From Chryseobacterium candidae (GTDB taxonomy: Bacteria; Bacteroidota; Bacteroidia; Flavobacteriales; Weeksellaceae), in contig NZ_SDLV01000019.1 in NCBI RefSeq assembly GCF_004916905.1, forward strand, positions 115,819 through 179,818: a DNA stretch of 64,000 bases. Reading direction: 5' to 3'. The position numbers and the translations under genes are program-made. The notes beneath the pieces are model-generated. The model saw nothing but the letters and a program-made list of their open reading frames with translations, ran no database searches and was not told the origin of the DNA. Below, piece by piece: positions 15,935 through 25,656 of the stretch (positions are counted from its first letter, which is position 1; each line of letters begins with the position of its first letter).

Positions 15935-16978
15935 ATGAAAGCTGTGGCTATTGGACTGATGTCCGGGACAAGTCTGGATGGTTTGGATATCTGTCTTGCT
16001 GAATTTGAAAAGCAGAACACGTGGACCTTTCAAATCCTGAAAGCCGAGACCCTCTCCTATTCTGAGAATTGGGAAACCCAACTTAGAAACTCCATTCATC
16101 TTTCTTCTGAAAATTTATTGGAACTGCATTCAGCGTATGGCTTTTATCTTGGACAACAGGTTAAAAAGTTTATTCATCAACATCGGCTTGAAAATATCGA
16201 CCTTATTGCCTCTCACGGACATACAGTTTTTCATCAGCCTCAAAAAAAATTCACATTACAAATCGGCGATGGCAGAGCCATTAAACTGGAAACCGGACTT
16301 CCTGTTATCTATGATTTCCGAAGCCAGGACGTATTGATGAATGGAAACGGAGCACCATTGGTTCCTATAGGCGATGAATTACTTTTCTCCGGATACAGCG
16401 CTTGTCTGAATCTGGGCGGATTTTCCAATATTTCTTTACGTTCAGAAGGAAAAAGAATCGCTTTTGATATCGCCCCGGTAAATATTGTTTTGAACCATTT
16501 GGCTCAACAGCTTCATAAAAATTTTGATGAAAACGGAGCACTGGCAGCAAAAGGAAAAATAGATGAAACTCTACTGAATCAACTTAACGTCCTGGATTTC
16601 TATCAGATTTCGCATCCAAAATCCCTGGGAATAGAATGGTGCCATCAACATATATTTCCCCTTCTTGAAAATATTGAAACATTGGATGCACTTGCTACTT
16701 TTACAGAACATGCTGCGCAGCAGATTGCCAATGTCATCAATCAATATAGTATAAAAGACATCCTTATCACTGGTGGAGGTGCTTACAATACCTTTTTAAT
16801 TGAAAAAATAAGAGCGAAAACAAAGGCAGAAGTGATCATCCCTGAAAAAGAGATCATCGATTATAAAGAGGCACTGATTTTTGCCTTCATGGGCGTTTTA
16901 AAAATGAATAATGAAATCAATGTGCTTTCTTCTGCAACAGGAAGTACAGCTGATCATTGTTCGGGAGTTATTGCTTAG
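15935..16978 (+). CDS. anmK: Anhydro-N-acetylmuramic acid kinase
   Basis: The 347-residue protein opens with IGLMSGTSLDGLDICLAEFE, the signature AnmK phosphate-binding loop. Further family motifs follow: DLIASHGHTVFHQP, QIGDGRAIKLETGLPVIYDF, LNLGGFSNISL, and ILITGGGAYNTFL near the C-terminus. AnmK phosphorylates anhydroMurNAc to MurNAc-6-phosphate for peptidoglycan recycling. It follows lptC by 11 bases and forms the third gene of an envelope operon. Confidence 0.95.
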   Translation: MKAVAIGLMSGTSLDGLDICLAEFEKQNTWTFQILKAETLSYSENWETQLRNSIHLSSENLLELHSAYGFYLGQQVKKFIHQHRLENIDLIASHGHTVFHQPQKKFTLQIGDGRAIKLETGLPVIYDFRSQDVLMNGNGAPLVPIGDELLFSGYSACLNLGGFSNISLRSEGKRIAFDIAPVNIVLNHLAQQLHKNFDENGALAAKGKIDETLLNQLNVLDFYQISHPKSLGIEWCHQHIFPLLENIETLDALATFTEHAAQQIANVINQYSIKDILITGGGAYNTFLIEKIRAKTKAEVIIPEKEIIDYKEALIFAFMGVLKMNNEINVLSSATGSTADHCSGVIA

Positions 16979-17110
16979 ATATTTGGTCATGTTTCAAATA
17001 TGTTGCTTTCCATTATTAACAGACTTTGACAAAGAAAATTATAATAATTGACTTATGCTTTAATTAATACTAGAGATTAATGATTAACAAAACCTTTCTT
17101 ATTGAGAACC

Positions 17111-17183
17111 CTTCGGCAGCTCAGGGTGACAGGTCGAATACCAACCGAAATTTTTAAGCGTTGTCAGGCTGAGCCTTTCGAAG
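17111..17183. repeat. Imperfect REP-like inverted repeat
   Basis: CTTCGGCAGCTCAGGGTGACA (17111-17131, written here as 20 bases plus A) faces TTGTCAGGCTGAGCCTTTCG (17160-17179) in inverted orientation with a few mismatches. It fits the common intergenic 'cttcggcaggctcagggtgac' type repeat. The remainder of the 330-base gap 16979-17310 is AT-rich, with a weak hairpin at about 17224-17250 and the terminator of the reverse gene at 17284. Confidence 0.5.
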
Positions 17184-17283
17184 CTATTATTACTAAAAGA
17201 AATAGGTTAATAAATAATTGAAAAGCAGGTAATCTAAATGGTTGCCTGTTTTACTTTTTATCAACATTCCTCTAAAAACAAAA

Positions 17284-17309
17284 AAAAACCTTCAAAAATG
17301 AAGGTTTTT
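17284..17309 (-). terminator. Terminator of the SRPBCC gene
   Basis: AAAAACCTTCA (17284-17294) and TGAAGGTTTTT (17299-17309) form an 11-base stem with a 4-base loop directly after the reverse-strand gene, with a T-tract on that strand. Confidence 0.85.
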
Positions 17310-17310
17310 A

Positions 17311-17700
17311 TTATTTATAAGCTTCGATTTTATCGGTAAGCGTATTGATAAAGTTCTGTAACGGCTTCTCTACCATCATTTTGATAAATGGATTGAATTT
17401 CCCTTCAAATAACATCTGAACCTCAGTCTGGTTTTCGCTGATCGGGCTTAATGTGGCTGTTAATGAGAAATCCAGACTTGAACTTGCAGATCTTAAAACA
17501 GCTTTGTGATCATCCACCTCATCAATTTTTAATGCGATTTCAGGCATTCCCTGTAATCCAAATTTGAATCCGTTATCTCTTGTTTCAAATTTCTGAAGAC
17601 CATCCGGCATAAAATCTTTATAATTTTCAGGAGATTTCAGCAACTCTGTAAGTTCTTTAGATGATTTATTGACAATAATCTTTCGTCCTTCTAAATTCAT
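17311..17700 (-). CDS. SRPBCC-fold (START/Bet v1-like) protein
   Basis: The 129-residue protein shows the START/Bet v1 pattern: an N-terminal strand (GRKIIVNKSSKELTELLKSP), a helix with YKDFMPDGLQKFE, a run of antiparallel strands with alternating hydrophobics, and a long C-terminal helix (FIKMMVEKPLQNFINTLTDK). Such proteins bind hydrophobic ligands. No ligand can be deduced. It is divergent from a NUDIX hydrolase gene with 36 bases between them. Confidence 0.8.
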   Translation of the reverse strand: MNLEGRKIIVNKSSKELTELLKSPENYKDFMPDGLQKFETRDNGFKFGLQGMPEIALKIDEVDDHKAVLRSASSSLDFSLTATLSPISENQTEVQMLFEGKFNPFIKMMVEKPLQNFINTLTDKIEAYK

Positions 17701-17704
17701 TTTT

Positions 17705-17712
17705 TATTTTTG
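17705..17712 (+). promoter_or_regulatory. Promoter -7 element TATTTTTG for the NUDIX gene
   Basis: An exact TAnnTTTG match lies 24 bases before the NUDIX start, in the short gap shared with the divergent SRPBCC gene. Confidence 0.5.
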
Positions 17713-17736
17713 TATTTAAATTCTTAACTATTACAA

Positions 17737-18345
17737 ATGTATAAAGTTTTTGTCAACGAAAAAAAATTATTACTATCTAAGCATCCTGAAGATCTTGAAA
17801 AAAAGCTTGGGTATGAAAATTATACAACTTTAGAGATCGCTCTGGATCTTCTGGAGAATACTTCTGTGCAGGAACTGAACGTGTATGGAGAGAATTTGGA
17901 AGAAATCTGGCAGGAATTTCAAAAGCTGTTCAGAATTATAGAGGCTGCAGGAGGTCTTGTTAATAATCCTGAAGGCAAAATTCTTTTTATCAGAAGACTT
18001 GGCAAATGGGATCTTCCTAAGGGTAAGATGGAAAAAGGAGAATCCAGAGAAGAGTCTGCAGTACGGGAAATAGAAGAAGAAACAGGTTTGAGTGATGTTG
18101 AGCTTGTAACATTCATCAATACGACCTATCATATTTATGTAGAAAGAAACGGGGAGAAAATATTAAAATGCACCCATTGGTTTGAAATGAACTTTGATGG
18201 CGAAGACACTTCCAAACCGCAGATAGAGGAAGGTATTACCGAAGTTGCCTGGAAAACGACATCAGAAATTGAAAATGAAGTTTTTCCCAGTACTTTCAAA
18301 AATATTAAACTTATTGTAAAAGAATTCTGGAATTTGAAGAAATAA
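17737..18345 (+). CDS. NUDIX hydrolase
   Basis: The 202-residue protein contains a complete Nudix box, GX5EX7REUXEEXGU: GKMEKGESREESAVREIEEE followed by TGL, at about residues 93-115. It is preceded by the typical strand RIIEAAGGLVNNPEGKILFI and RRLGKWDLPKG. Nudix enzymes cleave nucleoside diphosphates linked to another group. The N-terminal 65 residues are an additional domain (MYKVFVNEKKLLLSKHPEDL) found in Bacteroidota homologues, whose role is unknown to me. Substrate cannot be predicted. Confidence 0.9.
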   Translation: MYKVFVNEKKLLLSKHPEDLEKKLGYENYTTLEIALDLLENTSVQELNVYGENLEEIWQEFQKLFRIIEAAGGLVNNPEGKILFIRRLGKWDLPKGKMEKGESREESAVREIEEETGLSDVELVTFINTTYHIYVERNGEKILKCTHWFEMNFDGEDTSKPQIEEGITEVAWKTTSEIENEVFPSTFKNIKLIVKEFWNLKK

Positions 18346-18350
18346 ATAAT

Positions 18351-18500
18351 AAGGCTGGAAGCTGGAAGAGTGAAGCCGGAAGTTACGATCCGGCCAATTA
18401 CTTCTTCAGGTGATTTTTAACAATGAAATTTTATAAGGCTGAATAAAGAACAACTCTTTGCCCATCAGGAACTTCCCTCTCCCAGCCTCCAGCTTCCTTA
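18351..18500. repeat. Dispersed GGAAGCTGGAAG repeat, inverted-arm copy
   Basis: AAGGCTGGAAGCTGGAAG with further GAAG units (18351-18385) faces CCTCTCCCAGCCTCCAGCTT with CCTT (18475-18500) in opposite orientation, leaving about 85 bases between. It fills the gap between two convergent genes. The same sequence type occurs at 30846-31087, 35311-35345, 39211-39240 and 52884-53030. Confidence 0.65.
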
Positions 18501-18502
18501 CT

Positions 18503-19774
18503 TTAAATAAAGTCAATCACTTTCTCCAGAGCAATTCCTCTGGACCCTTTCAGCAATATATTCTCGGACTGAATTTTATTCTGTTTTAAATACTCTATTA
18601 ATTCTGCTGTATTTTCAAAAGCAAGATCTGAAGAATTAACCGTTTTAAAATGTTTACCCACTGTAATAATTTCATTAAAATGAAGATTCTGAGCGAGTTT
18701 TAAGATATTCTGATGCTCTTTCTCACTTTCGTCACCCAATTCCAGCATATCGCCGATAATAATGGTTTTACGGCCTTCAAAACTGATAAAATTATTTAAG
18801 GAAGCGGTCATAGAGCTTGGGTTGGCATTATAAGTATCCAGAACCAAAGTTCTGTCCTCTTTTTTCACCACCTGAGATCTCATATTCGTTGGGGTGTATA
18901 GCTCCAGAGCGTGCTTTATTTTTTCAAAGCTGATTCCGAAATGAAGTCCTAAACTTGCGGCTGCACAAAGATTGGTAAAATTATATTCTCCTGTGAGCTT
19001 TGAAACAGCTTTTACTCCCTGATAAACCAATCCTACAAAATGTTCTTCTGAAAAAGATTCAAAATGATAATGAGAGGTTTCTGCTCCAAAAGTAATTTTA
19101 GGGGAATAGTTTTCAGTTTTCTCTACCTGAATAGGATCGTTTTCATTAACAACAATAGTTCTGTTATTGTTTTTAAGATAATCGTAGAGCTCAGACTTTC
19201 CTTTAATTACCCCTTCAAAACCTCCGAATCCTTCCAAATGAGCTTTCCCGAAGTTGGTAATATATCCGAAATCAGGCTGCGAAATGGTACACAGGAATTC
19301 AATTTCTTTCTGATGGTTGGCTCCCATTTCAATCACAGCCATCTCATGCTCCGGTTGAATGGAAAGAATGGTCAGCGGTACTCCGATATGGTTATTCAGA
19401 TTTCCAGCGGTGTACTGAACATTAAATTTTTCAGAAAGAACCGCATGAATCAACTCTTTGGTGGTTGTCTTTCCGTTACTTCCTGTAAGTCCTATAAAAG
19501 GAATATTAAGTTTGCTTCTGTGATAGATTGCCAATTGCTGTAAAAATTCCAGGGTAGACGGAACATAGAAAATGTTTTTATCTCTGTTTTCAAATTCCGG
19601 AAGTTCAACAATCACTGCCAAAGCTCCGTCATCAATGGCTTTTTCCGCCAGAGTAGCAGCATTGAAATTCTCACCGGAAAAGGCAAAGAAAATATCATTC
19701 TCTGCTATTTTTCTGCTGTCAATAGTTACTTTTGCAGCCTGCAGAAATAAAGGATAAAACTGTTCTATATTCAT
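18503..19774 (-). CDS. murF: UDP-N-acetylmuramoyl-tripeptide--D-alanyl-D-alanine ligase
   Basis: The 423-residue protein shows the three Mur ligase domains. The N-terminal UDP-binding part has VTIDSRKIAENDIFFAFSGE. The ATPase loop FIGLTGSNGKTTTKELIHAV lies near residues 93-112, with GSNGKTT at 98-104. Central motifs include AVIEMGANHQKEIEFL and YITNFGKAHLEGFGG. The C-terminal domain has LVLDTYNANPSSMTASLNNF and TIIIGDMLELGDES. MurF adds D-Ala-D-Ala to UDP-MurNAc-tripeptide in the cytoplasm. Length is slightly below the usual 450, normal for this phylum. Confidence 0.96.
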   Translation of the reverse strand: MNIEQFYPLFLQAAKVTIDSRKIAENDIFFAFSGENFNAATLAEKAIDDGALAVIVELPEFENRDKNIFYVPSTLEFLQQLAIYHRSKLNIPFIGLTGSNGKTTTKELIHAVLSEKFNVQYTAGNLNNHIGVPLTILSIQPEHEMAVIEMGANHQKEIEFLCTISQPDFGYITNFGKAHLEGFGGFEGVIKGKSELYDYLKNNNRTIVVNENDPIQVEKTENYSPKITFGAETSHYHFESFSEEHFVGLVYQGVKAVSKLTGEYNFTNLCAAASLGLHFGISFEKIKHALELYTPTNMRSQVVKKEDRTLVLDTYNANPSSMTASLNNFISFEGRKTIIIGDMLELGDESEKEHQNILKLAQNLHFNEIITVGKHFKTVNSSDLAFENTAELIEYLKQNKIQSENILLKGSRGIALEKVIDFI

Positions 19775-19816
19775 GTGGAAATATATATTTTTTTAAAAGA
19801 AGTCACACGCAGTCGC

Positions 19817-19824
19817 CAAATCTA
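19817..19824 (-). promoter_or_regulatory. Promoter -7 element TAGATTTG for murF
   Basis: An exact TAnnTTTG match on the reverse strand lies 42 bases before the murF start. Confidence 0.45.
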
Positions 19825-19874
19825 TACAAGTATTTTAGACTTTTCAGCCAAAGCGATTTCACGGTTCAAAAATA

Positions 19875-19906
19875 AAAAAACCTTCCGAAAGTTCGGAAGG
19901 TTTTTT
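19875..19906 (-). terminator. Terminator of gldJ
   Basis: AAAAAACCTTCCGAA (19875-19889) and TTCGGAAGGTTTTTT (19892-19906) form a 15-base perfect stem with a 2-base loop, 21 bases past the gldJ stop. Confidence 0.88.
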
Positions 19907-19927
19907 ATAAGTATTTTTTGATAAATA

Positions 19928-21529
19928 TTATCTTCTAGTTCTACTCTTATCGCTGGCTCTGGCATCCTGTGCAACACGGAACCCTACCCATCCATAAGCT
20001 CTGTTTTGATTTTTATATCTTCTTTGTCCCGGATCCAGCCAATATGCTGTATCCTGCCAAGAACCACCTTTCACAACTCTAACCTCGTTAGAAATTCCGG
20101 AAGTTCTTTCTTTGGTATCTTTCTGAAGTTTCACTCTACCGCTGGCATCTACAACGAAACTTGTTTTAGGAGCGTTGTACATATCGAATCCTGAAGCAGA
20201 ATCAGAAGCTCTGTAATATTCTAATGAAGACTGTCTGTCGCCATCTCTGTAGTTTCTGTAGTCAGCAATAGTTTGTCTTTCAAATTGTCCGGGAAGTCCT
20301 CTGTAAACTAATCTTCCGTCAGCTAATGTATCATATTTGATAGTGCCTTCGTCGATCATTTTATAAGTTCCGTCACCATTTCTTACGATGGTCTGAGGCA
20401 TGTTTCCTCTGTAGTAGTTGAAATCATTGTAATCTTCATCAATGATTGGTCTGTAAACGTCAGCGGTCCATTCAGAAACGTTTCCGTACATACCATAGAT
20501 TCCTAAATCGTTAGATGGATATTGTCTTACATCAGAAGTTTGAGCTGATCCGTCGTTTTTCCATCCTGCGATACCTGAATAGTCACCTTTACCCATTTTG
20601 AAGTTTTCAAGGAACATTCCTCTGTCTCTTCCTTTGTTACCTCTTAATCTTTCAATTTGAGGTTTTTTTCCCAGATATTGGTTATATTCTCTGTTTTTAG
20701 CCATACCAAGAGCAGCATATTCCCATTCTACTTCAGTAGGAAGTCTGAACTTCTGTACCATTGCAGCATTAGGAGCTCTGTTAGCAGCAAGCAATCTCTG
20801 GTTTGTAGTTTTCATACCAGTTTTCTGCTGCATTCTTTTCTCATTGATATACCCTTGCATTTCAGGATCATTCGATTTGAATTTATCCATGTTGAAAGCA
20901 GTACCTCCCTGGTTGTTGGATTCGTTGATATACAAATCCTTAGCAATAATACCAGCCTGCATCAAAGCTTTTTCGTTCGCTCTGTCTGACAGCCATTCAC
21001 AGTATCTGTTTGCCTGAGTCCAGGAAACTCCTACTACCGGATAGTAATCAAATTCCGGAGAACGCAGATAAGTTTCATTATAATCGTTTCTTGCTAATTT
21101 GTTGTCCCATAATAAGGTATCCGGTAAAGCACCGTTATAGATCTCCTTAAAACTCGGGTCACTTGGTGGGAATACATACTTCAACCATGTAAGGTATTCG
21201 CGGTATTCGTAGTTAGTAATTTCAGTTTCACCGATAAAGAATGAACTTACCTGCATTCTGCGAGGCGTGTTATTCCAATCGTGCATAACATCATCTTTCA
21301 CTAATCCCATTGTAAAAGTTCCACCTTCTACATATACCATCCCAGGCCAACCCTTCTGCTTCTGTTGCTTTCCTGCAAAAAACCAACCCTGTTTTTCGTT
21401 TGGTTTCCAACCTGTTTTGCTGACAAATTTTTTGGTACCGCCACCTTTGCTGGTTCCTGATCCGCCACAGCTGGTTAATGCAAGTGTAGAACTTAATGCT
21501 ATTAATGAAAACAACTTTAGTTTTTTCAT
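19928..21529 (-). CDS. gldJ: Gliding motility lipoprotein GldJ
   Basis: The start at 21529 gives a 533-residue lipoprotein with signal peptide and lipobox (TLALTSCGGSG). The frame continues 30 codons further upstream, but that extension would bury the signal sequence. The body is a formylglycine-generating-enzyme/sulfatase-modifying-factor fold: GMVYVEGGTFTMGLVKDDVM, VSWTQANRYCEWLSDRANEK, RLPTEVEWEYAALGM, YGMYGNVSEWTADVY and RVVKGGSWQDTAYWLDPGQR. This is characteristic of GldJ and GldK. GldJ stabilises GldK and is needed for gliding and type IX secretion. It lies divergent to porU, a conserved arrangement in Bacteroidota, which favours GldJ over GldK. Confidence 0.92.
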   Translation of the reverse strand: MKKLKLFSLIALSSTLALTSCGGSGTSKGGGTKKFVSKTGWKPNEKQGWFFAGKQQKQKGWPGMVYVEGGTFTMGLVKDDVMHDWNNTPRRMQVSSFFIGETEITNYEYREYLTWLKYVFPPSDPSFKEIYNGALPDTLLWDNKLARNDYNETYLRSPEFDYYPVVGVSWTQANRYCEWLSDRANEKALMQAGIIAKDLYINESNNQGGTAFNMDKFKSNDPEMQGYINEKRMQQKTGMKTTNQRLLAANRAPNAAMVQKFRLPTEVEWEYAALGMAKNREYNQYLGKKPQIERLRGNKGRDRGMFLENFKMGKGDYSGIAGWKNDGSAQTSDVRQYPSNDLGIYGMYGNVSEWTADVYRPIIDEDYNDFNYYRGNMPQTIVRNGDGTYKMIDEGTIKYDTLADGRLVYRGLPGQFERQTIADYRNYRDGDRQSSLEYYRASDSASGFDMYNAPKTSFVVDASGRVKLQKDTKERTSGISNEVRVVKGGSWQDTAYWLDPGQRRYKNQNRAYGWVGFRVAQDARASDKSRTRR

Positions 21530-21547
21530 AGTCGATATAAATATTTT

Positions 21548-21554
21548 CAAAGTA
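21548..21554 (-). promoter_or_regulatory. Near-consensus -7 element (TTTGTACTTTG) for gldJ
   Basis: The reverse strand carries TACTTTG, one base shorter than TAnnTTTG, 18 bases before the gldJ start. The same TTTGTACTTTG string occurs upstream of the first graspetide precursor (51264-51270), so this may be a working variant. Confidence 0.35.
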
Positions 21555-21693
21555 CAAAGAAAAAATAAATTATTCAATAAATCAAGTAAACATTTGATTT
21601 TTTTGAAAAACGTTAACAAATTAATTTTATTGTATCACAATTTAATTCTAAAATTTTCATTTATTTTGTAATTTAGCAATTTCAATAGTAAAC

Positions 21694-24600
21694 ATGAAAC
21701 GAAAAATTACGATTTTATATTTAATCGCTTTTGCATCAACACTTTACGCCCAAAGAAACACCATAGAATGGAATGGCTCTAAAATTCAGGATTTTGGTGA
21801 CACAAAATTAAATCTTCCTAATTTTAAAAATGAAGGATTTTCTTACAGCCAAAATAATGTTTTTATTGTAAGCAAGCAAAAAATCGGGGAAAAGCAATTA
21901 AAAATCTCAGACCTTGTCTGGGAAAGCGTTTCTAATCAGGATTTATTTGAGCTGGATAAAGGCAGACTTCCGGATTATGATGTAGCAGATGTTTCCTATT
22001 ATACTTTAGAGGGTGAAAGCTATGCCAGCATCAGTATTGCTTTATTTAAAAATGTAAAAGGCCGTGTCCAGAGATTATCTTCGTTTAATGTTTCAGAGGC
22101 TTCTTCTTTTATCAATACAACAGGAACTGTTAATAAAATAGGAACCACTGGTAATCCTTTATCAAGTGGAAATTTCTATAAGATAAAAGTAGACAAATCG
22201 GGAGTATTCAAAATCACTTCCCAGTTTTTAAAAGATAACGGAATCAATCCGAGTTCAGTAAATCCTAAAAACTTCAGAATTTATGGAAACGGAGGATTAA
22301 TGCTTCCTGAATACAATCAGGATCCAAGATACGGGGCTTTACAGGAAAATTCCATTCAGGTAGTAGGTGAAGATGATGGAGTATGGAATGACAATGACTA
22401 CGCTCTTTTCTATGCGCAGGGTCCTGACGGATATAACCTTTATGATACCGGTAATGGAAATGGATTTAAAAGACACGATACCCGATTCAGTGAAAGAAGC
22501 AATAATGTCAAAAACATTTATGAAGATTTCTCTTACTATTATATCAACTTTGATAAGGGGGCGGGAAAAAGAGTTCCTACTGTAGACGGAAATCTTCCTG
22601 CACAGCTGATTACAAGATATGACAATTACCAGGTGATCAACAAGGATCAGAAAAACCTGTTAAAAGTAGGAAGAACATGGGTAGAGGATACTCCTTTCAC
22701 CAATGAAAAGACCATAACATTAACTACCAATTCACCTATACAGGCGAATGATGTAATACGATACAGAACTCAGGTGGTTGCGTACAATTCTCAGCAGAAT
22801 ACAATGGATTTTAAAATTAATAATTTAAATCCGCACCCACAGCAGGTAATTCCTATGGACACTCCTTCCTATCAGTATACCTTCTATCCTGTAACATACA
22901 CCGGAACATTAACTAATCTTACCGGAAATCAGTTTACCCTGGTTTACAATCCGGATATTTCCAAGAATCCAAATGGAACTTTCTATTTTGATTATGTAGA
23001 GGTTCAATATAAAGAAAATCTTGCCTTCAATGGTTCACAAATGAACTTCAGGGATTATTCCATTGTAAGCGGAAGCAACACAGATTACGGTTTCAGTATC
23101 AGTAATGCTGCTAATATAGAACAGGTATGGGATGTAACGGATATTACAAATGTTAACAGAAGAGTGAATAAAGCAGGAGCAGGCTCTTTCAACTTTGCTT
23201 ACACTGCTTCTGATCAGAATTTCAATAATGAATTTGTAGCTTTCCGTGCTGATGCGGCGTATAGTCCACAGTTTGTAGGAAGAATTTCCAATCAGAATCT
23301 TGCCGCAATACAAAACGTAGATTATCTTATCCTTACCGTTCCTGAAATGATGGGCCAGGCACAGAGAATTGCCAACTACCATCAAACCAAGAATAACTAT
23401 AAGGTGGAAATTGTTGACATCAACAAAATCTACGAGGAATATGGCAGCGGAAGTAAAGATCTTACCGCGATAAGAGATTTCGTAAGCAAACTCAATACTC
23501 CTCTGGGCAGACTTCAGTATGTATTTATTCTTGGGGATGCTTCATATGATTATAAAAACAGGGTTCCGAACAATTCAAACGTTGTTGCCAGCTACCAGAG
23601 TGAACAATCTTCTGATTACGTATCCTCTTTTGTGACGGATGATTATATTGTAATGACCAAGCCGCAGAATACCTTATTAATTGAAAACAATTTACCGGAT
23701 GTGCCTGTGGGTAGAATTCCTGCAGCCAATGTAAGTGAAGCCGGAGATATGATTAATAAAACACTGGCATATTACAATTCTCTTCAGGGGCAGTCATCTC
23801 CTTTTGGAGACTGGCGTATGCGACTTGACTTTGTAGTGGATGATAATGAGGAAGGAGGCGGTCCGTTCCATAATGTAATGAACAACTCCCTGGTAAATAT
23901 ATTTGAACAGCCAGGTCAGCAGGAACTCAAAGAATATAATGTAAAAAAATTATATATGGATGCTTTTACCGCTCAGAGTACCTCTGGCGGGCGGAGATAT
24001 CCACAGGTAAACCAAGCTATTTCCAATGCTATCGGAAACAGTTTGTACTTATTCTATTTCGGACACGGAGGAATCAATGGCTGGGCACAGGAAAGAGTGC
24101 TTACCAGCACAGAGGTTCAGAATGCCAACAACTTCTCCAATGTATACAGCAGATTCCCTTTTGTTTCCACCATCACTTGTGAATTCACATTATGGGACGA
24201 GCCTGCAACCAACTCTGTTGGAGAACAGTTTATTAAAATGAAGCAGGGAGGTGTTTCTACCATGATTACTTCCAGCCGTGCTATTGGAGTAGATTACGGA
24301 CGTGATTTTACCAATACATTTACCCAAAATATCTTTAAATTAACCAATGACGATTTTAATTCGTTGGGAAATGCTCAATTAATTGCCAAAAAACAAAAAG
24401 GACCCAACAGTAACCACTTAAAAGTAAACTTCCTGGGTGATCCGGCTATGAAATTAAGCAGACCTCAAAGACTTCTGGTTATTGATAATATTGAAACGCC
24501 CGTTCCGGGACTGATCAGAGGTCTGGATTTTGTAAAAATTAAAGGACACATCAATAATCCGAATGGAACGCTGAACAATACCTTTAACGGAAAAGTCAGC

Positions 24601-25596
24601 ATCAATATTTTTGATAAGAGATTAAACAAAAAAACACTCAATAACAGTGGCATTTTAACTCCGGTTTTAGATTATACTGAAGAAGGAAGTGCTATTGTAA
24701 AATCTGCAGGAACTGCTGTAAACGGAGTTTTCACTGCTGAATTCTACGTTCCTAAAGATATTAACTATGCTGTAGGGCAAGGAAGGATACTAGCCTATGC
24801 TGACAACAAGTCAACGGATGTTTTTAACAACCAGGCTGTACAGGTAGGAGATATCAATCCTAATGGAATTAATGATAATCAGCCTCCAAAAGTAAAACTG
24901 TATATGAACAACACCAATTTTGCTGATGGCGGAATTACCAACCAGAATCCTATGCTTCTTGCCTGTCTTACCGATGATACAGGAATCAACTCAACAGGAT
25001 CCGGTGTAGGACATGATATTACAGTATACCTTGACGGACAGATTATCAATACAGTTGTTTTGAATGATTTTTATGCTCCGGGAGAAGGAAACGGATGTTT
25101 AAATCCAAGTCTTGCCGAATATCAGAAAGGGAATGTAACCTACCCTTTCAGAAATCTGGCAATAGGACAACATCAATTAACATTTAAAGTTTGGGATATA
25201 AACAATAATTCGACAACTGCTACGTTAAATTTTGAGGTTAAAGATGAATCTGACCAACACCTGACAATCAACCGTCCGCTGAACTGGCCAAATCCATTTA
25301 CCAATAAAACCTATATTCAGTTTGAACACAATTGTGATGATATTCTGGATGTAAACGTACAAATTTATACAATAACCGGAAGATTGGTAAGAACCTTATC
25401 ACAGCCAGTGGTTGCAGAACCTTTCCTGCAGGGCTTCAGAACCCCTCGTCAGGCAATAGAATGGGACGGAAAAGATGATTTTGGGTCTACGGTAGCAAAA
25501 GGTACGTATATTTTTAAGATATTTGCAAAAAGTCAAAATCAAGAAAAATGCAAAGGAAGTGCTACAGCTGTAGAAAAAATGGTACTTTTGAAATAA
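21694..25596 (+). CDS. porU: Type IX secretion system sortase PorU
   Basis: The 1300-residue protein has a signal peptide (cut near FASTLYAQ) and a C25 gingipain-type peptidase domain in the middle. The catalytic His is in LFYFGHGGINGWAQ (His791) and the catalytic Cys in VSTITCEFTLWDEPATNSVG (Cys829). The C-terminus holds a type IX sorting-like domain with WPNPFTNKTYIQFEHN and GTYIFKIFAKS. PorU removes the CTD signal of exported proteins at the cell surface and attaches them to lipid. It stands directly before porV and divergent to gldJ. The length of about 1,300 residues fits flavobacterial PorU. Confidence 0.95.
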   Translation: MKRKITILYLIAFASTLYAQRNTIEWNGSKIQDFGDTKLNLPNFKNEGFSYSQNNVFIVSKQKIGEKQLKISDLVWESVSNQDLFELDKGRLPDYDVADVSYYTLEGESYASISIALFKNVKGRVQRLSSFNVSEASSFINTTGTVNKIGTTGNPLSSGNFYKIKVDKSGVFKITSQFLKDNGINPSSVNPKNFRIYGNGGLMLPEYNQDPRYGALQENSIQVVGEDDGVWNDNDYALFYAQGPDGYNLYDTGNGNGFKRHDTRFSERSNNVKNIYEDFSYYYINFDKGAGKRVPTVDGNLPAQLITRYDNYQVINKDQKNLLKVGRTWVEDTPFTNEKTITLTTNSPIQANDVIRYRTQVVAYNSQQNTMDFKINNLNPHPQQVIPMDTPSYQYTFYPVTYTGTLTNLTGNQFTLVYNPDISKNPNGTFYFDYVEVQYKENLAFNGSQMNFRDYSIVSGSNTDYGFSISNAANIEQVWDVTDITNVNRRVNKAGAGSFNFAYTASDQNFNNEFVAFRADAAYSPQFVGRISNQNLAAIQNVDYLILTVPEMMGQAQRIANYHQTKNNYKVEIVDINKIYEEYGSGSKDLTAIRDFVSKLNTPLGRLQYVFILGDASYDYKNRVPNNSNVVASYQSEQSSDYVSSFVTDDYIVMTKPQNTLLIENNLPDVPVGRIPAANVSEAGDMINKTLAYYNSLQGQSSPFGDWRMRLDFVVDDNEEGGGPFHNVMNNSLVNIFEQPGQQELKEYNVKKLYMDAFTAQSTSGGRRYPQVNQAISNAIGNSLYLFYFGHGGINGWAQERVLTSTEVQNANNFSNVYSRFPFVSTITCEFTLWDEPATNSVGEQFIKMKQGGVSTMITSSRAIGVDYGRDFTNTFTQNIFKLTNDDFNSLGNAQLIAKKQKGPNSNHLKVNFLGDPAMKLSRPQRLLVIDNIETPVPGLIRGLDFVKIKGHINNPNGTLNNTFNGKVSINIFDKRLNKKTLNNSGILTPVLDYTEEGSAIVKSAGTAVNGVFTAEFYVPKDINYAVGQGRILAYADNKSTDVFNNQAVQVGDINPNGINDNQPPKVKLYMNNTNFADGGITNQNPMLLACLTDDTGINSTGSGVGHDITVYLDGQIINTVVLNDFYAPGEGNGCLNPSLAEYQKGNVTYPFRNLAIGQHQLTFKVWDINNNSTTATLNFEVKDESDQHLTINRPLNWPNPFTNKTYIQFEHNCDDILDVNVQIYTITGRLVRTLSQPVVAEPFLQGFRTPRQAIEWDGKDDFGSTVAKGTYIFKIFAKSQNQEKCKGSATAVEKMVLLK

Positions 25597-25656
25597 TAAA
25601 ACAAGACAATAGACAATAATATTAATAAAAAACTGATAATATATAAAAGACAACAT

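Noticed and set aside
19064..19543. 159-codon forward frame inside murF
   Set aside because: It lies fully antisense to a clear murF gene and its translation is low-complexity and lacks any domain; it is a shadow frame.
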